A stretch of 64,000 nucleotides of DNA from Burkholderia cenocepacia (GCF_014211915.1 NZ_CP060039.1:682001-746000), one strand, 5' to 3'; counted from the stretch's first letter, positions 48,396 through 58,812 are shown. Made by a program: numbers and translations. Notes: a model not told the origin generated them from the letters alone.

Positions 48396-49478
48396 GTGCA
48401 GAAGATCAAAGTGTTGTGCGTCGACGATTCGGCGCTGATCCGCAGCCTGATGACCGAGATCATCAACAGCCAGCCCGACATGACGGTGGTCGCGACCGCG
48501 CCCGATCCGCTCGTCGCGCGCGAGCTCATCAAGCAGCACAATCCCGACGTGCTCACGCTCGACGTCGAAATGCCGCGCATGGACGGGCTCGACTTCCTCG
48601 AGAAGCTGATGCGCCTGCGGCCGATGCCGGTCGTGATGGTGTCGTCGCTGACCGAGCGCGGCTCGGAAATCACGCTGCGCGCGCTCGAACTCGGCGCGGT
48701 GGATTTCGTCACGAAGCCGCGCGTCGGGATTCGCGACGGGATGCTCGACTACGCGGAAAAGCTCGCCGACAAGATCCGCGCGGCGTCGCGCGCGCGTGTG
48801 CGCCAGGCGCCGCAGCCGCAGGCCGCCGCGCGCTCAGCGGACAGCGCCGCGGCCGCGCCGATGATCAACAACCCGCTCGTCAGTACCGAGAAGCTGATCA
48901 TCATCGGCGCGTCGACGGGCGGCACCGAGGCGATCCGCGAAGTGCTGACGCCGCTGCCGCCGGATGCGCCGGCCGTGCTGATCGCGCAGCACATGCCGCC
49001 CGGCTTCACGAAATCGTTCGCGCAGCGGCTGAACGGCCTGTGCCGGATCGCGGTGAAGGAAGCCGAGCACGGCGAACGCGTGCTGCCGGGCCATGCGTAC
49101 ATCGCGCCGGGCCATGCGCACCTGTTGCTCGCGAGAAGCGGCGCGAACTATATTGCGCAACTGTCGGACGAGCCGCCGGTGAACCGGCACCGCCCGTCGG
49201 TCGACGTGCTGTTCCGCTCGGCGGCGACGCACGCGGGCAAGAACGCGATCGGCGTGATCCTCACCGGGATGGGCCGCGACGGCGCGGCCGGCCTGCTGGA
49301 AATGAAACGCGCGGGCGCTCACACGTTCGCGCAGGACGAAGCGAGCTGTATCGTGTTCGGGATGCCGCGCGAGGCGATCGCGCTCGGCGGCGCGGACGAG
49401 GTCGCGCCGCTCGCCGACATGAGCCGCCGCGTGATGGCGCGCCTGGCGACGATGGGCGACCGCGTGCAGCGCGTGTGA
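48396..49478 (+). CDS. cheB: Chemotaxis methylesterase CheB
   Basis: A response regulator-methylesterase of 360 residues that removes receptor methyl groups. The receiver has DD at 10-11 and the phospho-acceptor Asp56 in [12 protein letters not shown]. The esterase triad appears as Ser in [11 protein letters not shown], His in [11 protein letters not shown] and Asp in [11 protein letters not shown]. The start is GTG at 48396 with AGGAGG about ten bases upstream. Alternative upstream starts overlap cheD in a nonsense frame. Confidence 0.97.
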
Positions 49479-49545
49479 ATGGAATGTCACGGGGCGCGTG
49501 CCACGATACGCGCCTCGACGGAAACGAATCTGGAAAGGAACGACG

Positions 49546-49941
49546 ATGGACAAGAGCATGAAAATCCTGGTGGTGGACGATTTCCCGACGATGCGCCGGA
49601 TCGTCCGCAACCTGCTCAAGGAACTGGGCTACACGAACGTCGATGAGGCGGAAGACGGCGCGGCGGGCCTCGCGCGGCTGCGCGGCGGCGGCTTCGACTT
49701 CGTGATCTCGGACTGGAACATGCCGAACCTCGACGGCCTCGCGATGCTGAAGGAAATCCGCGCGGACGCGACGCTCACGCACCTGCCGGTGCTGATGGTC
49801 ACGGCCGAGTCGAAGAAGGAGAACATCATCGCGGCCGCCCAGGCCGGCGCGAGCGGCTACGTCGTGAAACCGTTCACGGCCGCGACGCTCGACGAGAAGC
49901 TGAACAAGATCATCGACAAGATGGCCAAGGCCGGGAGCTGA
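49546..49941 (+). CDS. cheY: Chemotaxis response regulator CheY
   Basis: The flagellar switch regulator, 131 residues. It has DD at 11-12 in [12 protein letters not shown], phospho-acceptor Asp56 in [12 protein letters not shown], Thr in VTAESKKEN and Lys in YVVKPFTA, all as in enteric CheY. The ATG at 49546 follows GGAAAGGAA. It is 68 bases after cheB and two bases before cheZ, so it is the partner of the CheZ phosphatase. Confidence 0.98.
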   Translation: MDKSMKILVVDDFPTMRRIVRNLLKELGYTNVDEAEDGAAGLARLRGGGFDFVISDWNMPNLDGLAMLKEIRADATLTHLPVLMVTAESKKENIIAAAQAGASGYVVKPFTAATLDEKLNKIIDKMAKAGS

Positions 49942-49943
49942 AC

Positions 49944-50675
49944 GTGAACGAGCCGATCCATGCGGCGCTCGCCGGCGCGGCGATCAACGCCGACGGCCAT
50001 GCCGAAGGCGCCGATTACGCGAGCGACCGGATCCTTGCGCGCATCGGCCACGTCACGCGCACGCTGCGCGATTCGATGCGCGAGCTCGGGCTCGACAAGC
50101 ATGTCGAGCGCGCGGCGGAAGCCGTGCCCGATGCGCGCGACCGGCTGCGCTACGTCGCGACGATGACCGAACAGGCCGCCGAGCGCGTGCTGAATGCGAT
50201 CGAGATCGCGAAGCCGGTGCAGGAGCGCATCCAGAACGAAGCCGAGGCGCTCGACGCGCGCTGGGCGCAGTGGTATGCCGCGCCGATCGAGCACGCGGAA
50301 GTGCGCGAGCTGATGGACGATACGCGCACGTTCCTGCGCACGCTGCCCGAGTCGACGTCGGCGACCCGCGCGCAACTGCTCGAGATCATGCTCGCGCAGG
50401 ATTTCCAGGACCTGACCGGGCAGGTGATCAAGAAGATCATGGACATGGTCTACCTGATCGAGCAGCAGCTCCTCACCGTGCTCGTCGAGAACATCGCGCC
50501 GGAGCGGCGCGAGCAGTTCGCCGCCACCGCGGCCGCGCTGGCGGCCGAGCAGATGAGCGCGACCGGCAGCCCCGAATCGCTGCTGAACGGCCCGCAGATC
50601 GCGCCGGAAGGCAAATCCGACGTCGTTCAGGACCAGGGGCAGGTCGACGACCTGCTCGCGAGCCTCGGCTTCTGA
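49944..50675 (+). CDS. cheZ: CheY-phosphate phosphatase CheZ
   Basis: Speeds loss of phosphate from CheY. The 243-residue product is mostly a long helical hairpin. The catalytic Gln lies in [15 protein letters not shown]. The C-terminal CheY-binding helix reads [10 protein letters not shown], as in other CheZ proteins. It is the last gene of the mot-che operon. Confidence 0.96.
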   Translation: MNEPIHAALAGAAINADGHAEGADYASDRILARIGHVTRTLRDSMRELGLDKHVERAAEAVPDARDRLRYVATMTEQAAERVLNAIEIAKPVQERIQNEAEALDARWAQWYAAPIEHAEVRELMDDTRTFLRTLPESTSATRAQLLEIMLAQDFQDLTGQVIKKIMDMVYLIEQQLLTVLVENIAPERREQFAATAAALAAEQMSATGSPESLLNGPQIAPEGKSDVVQDQGQVDDLLASLGF

Positions 50676-50695
50676 TCCTGCCGCGGCGCATCCGC

Positions 50696-50714
50696 GCGCC
50701 CGGTTGCCGGGCGC
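50696..50714 (+). terminator. Stem-loop after cheZ
   Basis: GCGCCCGG, a TTG loop and CCGGGCGC form a perfect eight-pair hairpin 21 bases after the cheZ stop. No T-run follows, so intrinsic termination is uncertain. Nothing else is evident in the 272-base gap before the DUF2844 gene. Confidence 0.4.
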
Positions 50715-50947
50715 CGCGTCCCGCGGGGCCGCCGATGCGCGCATTCCCCTTTCCCGCCTCGTTCTCCCGCCCGCCGCGCTTGCGCGGCGCGGTGTCATCC
50801 TGCGTCGAATTGACACTTCGCCACACTCCGCAGGCATACTACGCGTCAGCAGCAACGTAGCGTCTCATTCGTAAGATTCATAAGTTGGCAGGCGGCGCGT
50901 GCCGACGGCGGCGCCGTCGGCAACGAAGCCAGTCCCTTGGGGGGAAC

Positions 50948-51451
50948 GTGAAGCTGAAACGCTTGGGCTGGACCGTCGCGCACGCGACGGCTGCAATGGG
51001 TGTGCTGTGGGCCGTCCACGCACATGCGGAACTGGGCGGCGCGCCGATGTCGCCGCCGGCGGACGATCAGGCCGCCACCGTGCGCGCGCTGCAGCGCGCC
51101 ATGCGCTCGGCGGACGGCGCGCAGGCCAGCACGGCCGCCTATACCGTCCGCGAGATCACGCTCGGATCGGGCACCGTCATCCACGAATACACGTCGGCCG
51201 CCGGCAGCGTGTTCGGCCTCGCGTGGCGCGGGCCGACGATGCCGGATCTCGCGTCGCTGCTCGGCAGCTATTTCCCGCAGTACACCGCCGGCGTCCAGGC
51301 GGCGCACCGGGCGCGCGGCTGGCGCGCGCCGGTGGCGGTCGAGACGAGCGGCCTCGTGATCCGGACGGGCGGCCACATGGGCGCCTTCTCCGGCCAGGCG
51401 TGGCTGCCGTCGGCGCTGCCCGCCGGCGTGGCCGGCACCGATATCCAGTGA
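50948..51451 (+). CDS. DUF2844 domain-containing exported protein
   Basis: A 167-residue protein with a Sec signal (AHATAAMGVLWAVHAHA) and a small mature domain. YTVREITLGSGTVIHEYTS and VFGLAWRGPTMPDLASLLG are typical of DUF2844. The function is unknown. The start is a GTG at 50948 directly after GGGGGAAC. It lies 16 bases before a DUF3443 gene; the two families are commonly paired in Burkholderia, suggesting a shared secreted or envelope role. Confidence 0.85.
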   Translation: MKLKRLGWTVAHATAAMGVLWAVHAHAELGGAPMSPPADDQAATVRALQRAMRSADGAQASTAAYTVREITLGSGTVIHEYTSAAGSVFGLAWRGPTMPDLASLLGSYFPQYTAGVQAAHRARGWRAPVAVETSGLVIRTGGHMGAFSGQAWLPSALPAGVAGTDIQ

Positions 51452-51467
51452 CAGCGGGAGAGCGATC

Positions 51468-52712
51468 TTGAGCATTCCTCGTACATTCAAGCGCTGGCTC
51501 GGCGTGCTGGGCCTCCTGGCCGCGACGGCCGTGCTCGTGACGGCATGCGGCGGCGGCGATGGCGGCGGCGGTTCGGGCAACGGCGGCAATGCCGGCAATA
51601 CGGGCGGCAACGGCTCGGGCGGGTCCGACGGCAACAGCGGCAACACGGCCGTCGTCACGGTCGGCGCCGGCGCCGCGAACGTGATCAACATCCCGACCAT
51701 CAGCCTGAAGATCTGCGTGCCGGGCACGTCGAACTGCCAGATCGTCAACAACGTGCTCGTCGATACCGCGTCCTACGGGCTGCGGCTCGTAGGCAGCGCG
51801 GTGGCGGGCGTGCACGACAGCCTGCCGCAGGTGACGAGCGGCGGCGCGCCGGTCGCCGAATGCGGCAAGTTCGTGTCGAGCTACACGTGGGGCTCGGTGC
51901 GCACCGTCGACCTGTCGATCGGCACCGAGCAGGCGAGCTCGCTGCCCGTGCAGATCATCGGCGACCTCGGCACGGCCAACGTACCGAGTTCATGCACGAA
52001 CGGCGGCGCGTCGGCCAACTCGACCGGCGCGCTCGGCGCGAACGGGATCCTCGGCATCGGGCCGGCGCCGTACGACTGCGGCACGACCTGCGCCACGTCG
52101 ACGTCGACGAGCAACAACTACTACGCGTGCCCGAACGGCGACAACGCGCGCTGCACGGTCGCGCTCGTGCCGCTGGCGCAGCAGGTGGCGAACCCGGTGC
52201 ATCGGTTCGCGAACAACGACGGGGTGAGCGTGCAGATGCCGGCCATCTCCGACAACGGGCAGGCAAGCGCGACCGGCACGCTGACGTTCGGCCTGCCGAA
52301 CCTGAGCGGCAAGACGGTGATGACGTCGACCACGACCGGCGACGTCAGCGCGACGTTCCAGGGGCGCAGCGTGACCGCGTTCTTCGATACCGGCTCCAAC
52401 GCGTATTTCTTCAACGATTCGGCGCAGACGGTCTGTTCGAGGAATACGGAGTTCTACTGCCCATCGGCGACGACCACCTATTCGGCCACGCTGAGCGGCC
52501 AGAACGGCGCGTCGGGTACCGTGTCGATGCCGGTCGCCAACGCCGATGCGCTGTTCTCGAACTCGTCCACGTTCGCGTTCAACGACATCGCGGGCCCGTT
52601 CGGCTCGTCCAGCTGGCTCGACATCGGCATGCCGCACTTCTACGGCAAGACGATCTACTTCGGGATGGACAAGACCGCGAGCGGCGGCCCGCAGCCGTTC
52701 GTCGCGTTCTGA
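51468..52712 (+). CDS. DUF3443 domain-containing putative lipoprotein
   Basis: A 414-residue protein with a lipoprotein-type signal ending LVTACGGG near residue 26, then a Gly/Asn/Ser-rich linker. The body has IPTISLKICVPGTSNCQIV, LVDTASYGLRLVGSAV and AFFDTGSNAYFFND. The last two resemble the D-T-A/D-T-G motifs of retropepsin-like aspartic proteases, but this is only a visual similarity. The start is TTG at 51468 with GGAG upstream. It is coupled to the DUF2844 gene and ends in a terminator. Confidence 0.85.
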   Translation: MSIPRTFKRWLGVLGLLAATAVLVTACGGGDGGGGSGNGGNAGNTGGNGSGGSDGNSGNTAVVTVGAGAANVINIPTISLKICVPGTSNCQIVNNVLVDTASYGLRLVGSAVAGVHDSLPQVTSGGAPVAECGKFVSSYTWGSVRTVDLSIGTEQASSLPVQIIGDLGTANVPSSCTNGGASANSTGALGANGILGIGPAPYDCGTTCATSTSTSNNYYACPNGDNARCTVALVPLAQQVANPVHRFANNDGVSVQMPAISDNGQASATGTLTFGLPNLSGKTVMTSTTTGDVSATFQGRSVTAFFDTGSNAYFFNDSAQTVCSRNTEFYCPSATTTYSATLSGQNGASGTVSMPVANADALFSNSSTFAFNDIAGPFGSSSWLDIGMPHFYGKTIYFGMDKTASGGPQPFVAF

Positions 52713-52733
52713 CGCGGCACGCGGCCGGGAACG

Positions 52734-52760
52734 AGGGGCGAGCGATCGCCCCCTTTTTTT
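52734..52760 (+). terminator. Rho-independent terminator after the DUF3443 gene
   Basis: GGGGCGA, a GCGA loop and TCGCCCC are followed by seven T. It ends the DUF2844-DUF3443 unit. Confidence 0.88.
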
Positions 52761-52875
52761 CGCTCTCGGCGGGCGCGAGGCTACGGACCGGCGCGCTGTC
52801 ACGCGCCGGCATAGCGTCTACGATGTAAGACCGGCACCGGCACCGGTGCCGGCACGACATCGAGGAGACAGCGCC

Positions 52876-53373
52876 ATGAACCCGCGTATCCAGCGCATCA
52901 CGCCGTTCCTGTGGTTCGACCGCGACGCCGAGGCGGCGGCCGGTTTCTACGTATCGGTGTTCGACAACGCGCGCATCGTGCACGTCGCGCGCTACGGCAA
53001 GGCCGGCGCGCACGCGTCCGGCAACGCCGAGGGCGCGGTGATGACGGTGGCGTTCGAGCTCGACGGGCAGGCGTTCGTCGCGCTGAACGGCGGTCCCGTG
53101 TTCCAGATGACGCCGGCCGTGTCGTTCGTCGTCAACTGCCGCGACCAGGCCGAGATCGACCATTACTGGGCGCGCCTGTCCGAAGGCGGCGACGAGCGCG
53201 CGCAGCAATGCGGCTGGCTGCGCGACCGCTTCGGCGTGTCGTGGCAGGTCGTGCCCGTGCAGATGGCCGAGCTGATGACCGGCGACCCGGCCCGCGCCGA
53301 GCGCGTGATGGCGCAGGTGATGACGATGAAGAAGCTCGATCTCGGCGCGCTGCAGCGGGCGGCGGCCGGCTAG
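52876..53373 (+). CDS. VOC family (PhnB/3-demethylubiquinone methyltransferase-like) protein
   Basis: A 165-residue glyoxalase-fold protein. The N-terminal RITPFLWFDRDAEAAAGFYV and the central FVALNGGPVFQMTPAVSFVV match the PhnB-like subgroup. The partner metal positions of true glyoxalases are not complete, and the enzymatic activity is unknown. The ATG at 52876 has GAGGAG upstream. It is a single gene between the DUF3443 terminator and flhB. Confidence 0.9.
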   Translation: MNPRIQRITPFLWFDRDAEAAAGFYVSVFDNARIVHVARYGKAGAHASGNAEGAVMTVAFELDGQAFVALNGGPVFQMTPAVSFVVNCRDQAEIDHYWARLSEGGDERAQQCGWLRDRFGVSWQVVPVQMAELMTGDPARAERVMAQVMTMKKLDLGALQRAAAG

Positions 53374-53768
53374 GGCCAGCGCAAGCCCGTTGTCGGCGTG
53401 AACAGGCCCGAGGCCGCTTCGGTCGGTCGGGCCGCCCAAGGCCGTCAGCCGGCCGTTTCGTCCCGACGCACGACATCGTTGCGTCGGGGCCGATTTCCCG
53501 CCTTTCCCGGCCGTTGGTGCACCGTTCCCCCGCATCGCGCCGACGCCGTTCCGCTGGCGGCCGCCGCTTCGCCGACGCGCCGGCCGGCCCGTTTTCCCGC
53601 CGCGCCGCGCGGCGTTCCGCCCCCGCTCCGGCCGCGTTCGCGGCGGCTCGCCCGATTCTCCGAAATACCCCCTTTCCCGGCTTTGCTCGACCGATCGGCA
53701 TTTGACGCCTCCATGAATAATCGGTGTCACTGGAAAGCGGCATTCCGCCGTACCCGACTGGAGGCCCC
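53374..53768. other. Intergenic region upstream of flhB with a hairpin
   Basis: This 395-base gap should hold the class II promoter of flhBAFG-fliA. A nine-pair hairpin, CCCGACGCA/TGCGTCGGG at 53462-53488, is visible. No clear sigma-70, sigma-28 or FlhDC site could be assigned, and no gene was seen. Confidence 0.5.
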
Positions 53769-54968
53769 GTGGCAGACGAGAGCGATCTCGACAAGACCGA
53801 AGCCGCCACTCCCAGGCGCCGCGAGAAGGCGCGCGAGGAGGGGCAGGTCGCGCGTTCGCGCGAACTGGCTTCGTTCGCACTGCTCGCGGCGGGGTTCTAC
53901 GGCGCATGGCTGCTCGCGGGCCCGTCGGGTGGGCATCTGCAGGCGATGCTGCGCGGCGCGTTCACGTTCGATCGCGCGACCGCGTTCGACACCCGCCGGA
54001 TGCTGTCGGCGGCCGGCAGCGCGAGCCTCGAAGGCTTCGCCGCGTTGCTGCCGCTTCTTGCGCTGACCGGCGTCGCCGCGCTGCTCGCGCCGATGGCGCT
54101 CGGCGGCTGGCTGATTTCGCAAAAGACGTTCGAGCTGAAGTTCGACCGCCTGAACCCGATCTCGGGCCTCGGCCGGATCTTCTCGATCCAGGGGCCGATC
54201 CAGCTCGGGATGTCGATCGCGAAGACGCTGGTCGTCGGCGGGATCGGCGGCATCGCGATCTGGCGCAGCAAGGACGAACTGCTCGGCCTCGCGACCCAGC
54301 CGCTCGGCGTCGCGCTGCCCGATGCGCTGCATCTGGTCGCCGTGTGCTGCGGCACGACGGTCGCCGGGATGCTGGTCGTCGCCGGGCTCGACGTGCCTTA
54401 CCAACTCTGGCAGTACAACAAGAAGCTGCGCATGACGAAGGAAGAAGTGAAGCGCGAGCATCGCGAGAACGAAGGCGATCCGCACGTGAAGGGGCGGATT
54501 CGCCAGCAGCAGCGCGCGATCGCCCGCCGCCGGATGATGGCGGCCGTGCCGAAGGCCGACGTGGTCGTCACGAACCCGACGCACTTCGCGGTCGCGCTGC
54601 AATACACGGATGGCGAGATGCGTGCGCCGAAGGTCGTCGCGAAGGGCGTGAACCTCGTCGCCGCGCGCATCCGCGAGCTCGCGGCCGAGCACAACGTGCC
54701 GCTGCTCGAAGCGCCGCCGCTCGCGCGTGCGCTATATCACAACGTCGAACTCGAGCGCGAGATCCCCGGTTCGCTGTACTCGGCGGTCGCGGAAGTGCTC
54801 GCGTGGGTCTACCAGCTCAAGCGCTTCCGTTCGGAAGGCGGCGCGTTCCCGGCGATGCCGGTCGATCTCGACGTGCCGGCCGAACTCGACAAGGGCACGT
54901 CGGTCGCCGCCGACGACGAGCGTGAAGAAGCCGAAGACACCCTCGGCAAGCAAGGGAACGCAGCATGA
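53769..54968 (+). CDS. flhB: Flagellar export apparatus protein FlhB
   Basis: The specificity-switch component of the flagellar type III export gate, 399 residues. Four membrane helices occupy the first half. The cytoplasmic domain has the autocleavage site VVTNPTHFAVALQY (NPTH cut after Asn). The start is GTG at 53769 (VADESDLDKTEAATPRRREKA), preceded by GGAGG; the longer ATG start at 53724 is not needed. It overlaps flhA by four bases. Confidence 0.97.
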   Translation: MADESDLDKTEAATPRRREKAREEGQVARSRELASFALLAAGFYGAWLLAGPSGGHLQAMLRGAFTFDRATAFDTRRMLSAAGSASLEGFAALLPLLALTGVAALLAPMALGGWLISQKTFELKFDRLNPISGLGRIFSIQGPIQLGMSIAKTLVVGGIGGIAIWRSKDELLGLATQPLGVALPDALHLVAVCCGTTVAGMLVVAGLDVPYQLWQYNKKLRMTKEEVKREHRENEGDPHVKGRIRQQQRAIARRRMMAAVPKADVVVTNPTHFAVALQYTDGEMRAPKVVAKGVNLVAARIRELAAEHNVPLLEAPPLARALYHNVELEREIPGSLYSAVAEVLAWVYQLKRFRSEGGAFPAMPVDLDVPAELDKGTSVAADDEREEAEDTLGKQGNAA

Positions 54969-57067
54969 GCACCCCGACCACCGGCCTGTTCGCGAAGCGC
55001 CCGAACGTGCTGGCAGGCACGAACCTGCGCGCGCTCGCGGGCCCGATCCTCATCTGCATGATCCTGGGGATGATGATCCTGCCGCTGCCGCCGATGCTGC
55101 TGGATCTGCTGTTCACGTTCAACATCGCGCTGTCCGTGATGGTGCTGCTCGTCAGCATGTACACGATGAAGCCGCTCGATTTCGCGGCGTTCCCGAGCGT
55201 GCTGCTGTTCTCGACGCTCCTGCGCCTGTCGCTGAACGTCGCGTCGACCCGCGTCGTGCTGCTCGAAGGCCACACCGGGCCCGACGCGGCCGGGCAGGTG
55301 ATCGAGGCGTTCGGCCACTTCCTCGTGGGCGGCAACTTCGCGGTCGGCATCGTCGTGTTCGTGATCCTGATGATCATCAACTTCATGGTGATCACGAAGG
55401 GGGCGGGGCGGATCGCCGAAGTGTCCGCGCGCTTCACGCTCGACGCGATGCCCGGCAAGCAGATGGCGATCGACGCCGATCTGAACGCCGGCCTCATCAA
55501 CGAGGAACAGGCCCGCAAGCGCCGCCTCGCCGTGTCGCAGGAAGCCGAGTTCTACGGGTCGATGGACGGCGCGTCGAAGTTCGTGCGCGGCGACGCGATC
55601 GCCGGCCTGATCATCATGGCGATCAACGTGATCGGCGGGCTGATCGTCGGGATGGTGCAGCACGACATGAGCTTCGCCGCGGCCGGCACCAACTACACGC
55701 TGCTGACGATCGGCGACGGCCTCGTCGCGCAGATCCCGTCGCTCGTGATCTCGACCGCGGCCGGCGTGATCGTGTCGCGCGTCGCGACCGACGAGGACAT
55801 CGGTACGCAGATCACCGGCCAGCTGTTCACGAACCCGCGCGTGCTGAACATCACCGGCGCGATCATCGTGCTGATGGGGCTGATCCCGGGGATGCCGCAC
55901 TTCGCGTTCCTCGCGCTCGGCGGCGGCGCGATCTGGCTGGCGCGCACCCAGACCAAGCGTGCGGCGGCGCGCAAGGCGGCCGGCGACGTGACCGACATCG
56001 CACCGCCCGCGGTGCTGCCGGCCGACAGCCACGAAGCGACCTGGGACGACGTGCAGCTGATCGACCCGCTCGGCCTCGAAGTCGGCTACCGGCTGATCCC
56101 GCTGGTCGACAAGAACAGCGACGGCGAGCTGCTCAAGCGCATCAAGAGCATCCGCAAGAAATTCGCGCAGGAAATCGGCTTCCTGCCGCCGGTGATCCAT
56201 ATCCGCGACAACCTCGAACTGCGGCCGAACGCGTACCGGATCGCGCTGAAGGGCGTCGAGATCGGCGCGGGCGAAGTGTTCCCGGGCCAGTGGCTCGCGA
56301 TCAACCCGGGCCAGGTGACGGCCGCGCTGCCGGGCGCCGTCACGCAGGACCCCGCGTTCGGGCTGCCGGCCGTGTGGATCGACGTCGCGCTGCGCGAGCA
56401 GGCGCAGGTGTACGGCTACACGGTGGTCGACGCGAGCACGGTGGTCGCGACGCACCTGAACCATCTCGTCGTCCAGCACGCGGCCGAGCTGCTCGGCCGC
56501 CAGGAAGTGCAGGCGCTCGTCGAGCGCACCGGCAAGGACGCGCCGTCGCTCGTCGAGGACCTCGTGCCGAAGACGATCTCGCTCACCACGCTGCAGAAAG
56601 TGCTGCAGAACCTGCTCGAGGAAGGCGTGCCGATCCGCGACATGCGCACGATCCTCGAGGCCGTGTCCGAGCATGCGGGCCGCGGCGACGCGTTCGAGAT
56701 CACGGCCGCGGTGCGGCTCTCGCTCGGCCGCGCGATCACGCAGCAGTGGTATCCGGGCAACGGCGAAATGCAGGTGATGGGCCTCGACGCGAACCTGGAG
56801 CGCGTGCTGTCGCAGGCACTCGCCACCGGCGCGAACCCGGGCCTCGAGCCCGGCCTCGCGCACAACCTTCTGACCGGCACGCAGCAAGCGATGCTGCGTC
56901 AACAGAATCTCGGGCTGCCGCCGGTGCTGCTGGTGCAGCACGCGCTGCGCGCGATGCTCGCGCGCTTCCTGCGCCGCAGCCTGCCGCAATTGAAAGTGCT
57001 GTCGTATGCCGAAGTGCCGGACACACGCACGATCAAAGTCGTTAACGTCATCGGGGGTTCCGCTTGA
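54965..57067 (+). CDS. flhA: Flagellar export apparatus protein FlhA
   Basis: The major export-gate protein, 700 residues. The N-terminal half has eight membrane helices, including LLVSMYTMKPLDFAAFPSVL and a conserved FHIPEP-type loop with GRIAEVSARFTLDAMPGKQM and AIDADLN. The C-terminal half forms the nonamer ring that docks chaperone-substrate complexes; the tail reads VLSYAEVPDTRTIKVVNVIG. It starts in the ATGA overlap with flhB and overlaps flhF at TTGA. Confidence 0.98.
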   Translation: MSTPTTGLFAKRPNVLAGTNLRALAGPILICMILGMMILPLPPMLLDLLFTFNIALSVMVLLVSMYTMKPLDFAAFPSVLLFSTLLRLSLNVASTRVVLLEGHTGPDAAGQVIEAFGHFLVGGNFAVGIVVFVILMIINFMVITKGAGRIAEVSARFTLDAMPGKQMAIDADLNAGLINEEQARKRRLAVSQEAEFYGSMDGASKFVRGDAIAGLIIMAINVIGGLIVGMVQHDMSFAAAGTNYTLLTIGDGLVAQIPSLVISTAAGVIVSRVATDEDIGTQITGQLFTNPRVLNITGAIIVLMGLIPGMPHFAFLALGGGAIWLARTQTKRAAARKAAGDVTDIAPPAVLPADSHEATWDDVQLIDPLGLEVGYRLIPLVDKNSDGELLKRIKSIRKKFAQEIGFLPPVIHIRDNLELRPNAYRIALKGVEIGAGEVFPGQWLAINPGQVTAALPGAVTQDPAFGLPAVWIDVALREQAQVYGYTVVDASTVVATHLNHLVVQHAAELLGRQEVQALVERTGKDAPSLVEDLVPKTISLTTLQKVLQNLLEEGVPIRDMRTILEAVSEHAGRGDAFEITAAVRLSLGRAITQQWYPGNGEMQVMGLDANLERVLSQALATGANPGLEPGLAHNLLTGTQQAMLRQQNLGLPPVLLVQHALRAMLARFLRRSLPQLKVLSYAEVPDTRTIKVVNVIGGSA

Positions 57068-58812
57068 ACATTCGCAAATTCACCGGCGCAACGAGCCGCG
57101 ACGCACTTCGTCTCGTGCGCGAGGCGCTCGGCGCCGACGCGGTCGTGCTGTCGAACCGCACGCTCGATGACGGCAGTGTCGAAATCGTTGCACTCGCCGA
57201 TTCGGATCTCGCCGCGGTGGCGCCGCCGGCCGCGCGTCCGCGCCTCGCCCCGTCGCGCGTGCCGGAATCCGTGCCGGCCGCCGCCGTGCCGGGCATCGTG
57301 TCGCGCCCCGGCATCGCACCGCGCCCGGCCGTCAATCCGTATGCGGCGGGCGAAGGCGGGCTGCCGGACGTGTTCTCGTCCGTGTTCGGCGCGAGCGCCG
57401 ACGCGCAAGAGGCGGATGCGCATCGTTCGTCGATCGAGGCCGATGCGCCCGCGGCGGCAGCGCCGTCGATCGCAGCACCGGCCGCCGGATCGCCGGCCGC
57501 CACTTCCGAACCCGCACCGTGGCTGGTCGAGCACGCGAAGCGCCTCACGCAGCAGCGCGACGCGCTGATCGCCCGAGCGCAGGCGCCTGCCGAGCCGCAG
57601 GCGAGTGCGCCGCAGCCCGCAGCCAGCGCGACGCCGCCCGACTGGGCACGCGACATCGTGCGCGACGCAGAACGCCGGATGCCGCCCGCCGGCGCGCCGG
57701 CCGCCGCGCGGCGCGCCCCCGACACGGGCGCCGCGTACGCCGCCAAGACGGCCGAACGCACGCGCCTGTCGTCCGACGCGGCCGCCGCGGTGGCCGACGC
57801 GGTGAAGTCGCGCATCGAGCGGATCGTCAACGACACCGTGATGCAGGAGCTGGGCGAGCTGCGCGGGATGATGCAAGAGCAGTTCGACAGCCTGATGTGG
57901 CACGACCGCCAGCGTCGCAGCGCCGTTCACGGCGCGCTGACGAAGCATCTGTTCGCGGCCGGCTTCTCCGCGCAACTGGTGCGGATGCTGGTCGACAACC
58001 TGCCGTCCGGCGACGACGCGCAGACCTTCGAGCAGGCCGCCGAATGGGCGCAGTCGGTGCTCGCGTCGAACCTGCCGGTGCTCGACAGCGAGGACGCGCT
58101 GATGGAGCGCGGCGGCGTGTTCGCGCTGATGGGGCCGACGGGCGTCGGCAAGACGACCACCACCGCGAAGCTGGCCGCGCGCTGCGTGATGCGCTTCGGC
58201 GCGAGCAAGGTCGCGCTGCTGACCACCGACAGCTACCGGATCGGCGGCCACGAGCAACTGCGCATCTTCGGCAAGATCCTCGGCGTGCCGGTGCATGCGG
58301 TGAAGGATGCGGGCGATCTCGCGCTCGCGCTGTCCGAGCTGCGCAACAAGCACATCGTGCTGATCGACACGATCGGCATGAGCCAGCGCGACCGCGCGGT
58401 GTCCGACCAGATCGCGATGCTGCACGGCGCGAACGCGCCGGTGCAGCGCCTGCTGCTGCTCAACGCGACGAGCCACGGCGACACGCTGAACGAAGTCGTG
58501 CAGGCATACCGCAGCGCGGGCGAGCATCCTGACCTGGCCGGCTGCATCCTCACGAAGCTCGACGAGGCGACCCACCTCGGCGGCGTGCTCGACACGGTGA
58601 TCCGCTACAAGCTGCCGGTCCACTACGTGTCGACCGGCCAGAAGGTGCCGGAGAACCTGTACGTCGCGTCGACCAAATTCCTGCTGAAGAGCGCGTTCTG
58701 TGTGCCGCGCGACGGCTCGCCCTTCGTGCCGCAAGACGAGGACATGCCGACGCTGCTTTCCGCACTGACCGCACGTTCCACCGCCGAGCTGCACGAGGTG
58801 CGATTTGGATAA
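57064..58812 (+). CDS. flhF: Flagellar biosynthesis GTPase FlhF
   Basis: An SRP-type GTPase that sets the place of polar flagella, 582 residues. The N domain begins MNIRKFTGATSRDALRLVRE and is followed by a long Ala/Pro-rich linker of about 180 residues. The G domain has the P-loop GPTGVGKTTTTAKLA near residue 359, LLTTDSYRIGGHEQL, LIDTIGMSQRD and LTKLDEATHLGG. The start is a TTG at 57064 overlapping the flhA stop. Confidence 0.96.
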   Translation: MNIRKFTGATSRDALRLVREALGADAVVLSNRTLDDGSVEIVALADSDLAAVAPPAARPRLAPSRVPESVPAAAVPGIVSRPGIAPRPAVNPYAAGEGGLPDVFSSVFGASADAQEADAHRSSIEADAPAAAAPSIAAPAAGSPAATSEPAPWLVEHAKRLTQQRDALIARAQAPAEPQASAPQPAASATPPDWARDIVRDAERRMPPAGAPAAARRAPDTGAAYAAKTAERTRLSSDAAAAVADAVKSRIERIVNDTVMQELGELRGMMQEQFDSLMWHDRQRRSAVHGALTKHLFAAGFSAQLVRMLVDNLPSGDDAQTFEQAAEWAQSVLASNLPVLDSEDALMERGGVFALMGPTGVGKTTTTAKLAARCVMRFGASKVALLTTDSYRIGGHEQLRIFGKILGVPVHAVKDAGDLALALSELRNKHIVLIDTIGMSQRDRAVSDQIAMLHGANAPVQRLLLLNATSHGDTLNEVVQAYRSAGEHPDLAGCILTKLDEATHLGGVLDTVIRYKLPVHYVSTGQKVPENLYVASTKFLLKSAFCVPRDGSPFVPQDEDMPTLLSALTARSTAELHEVRFG

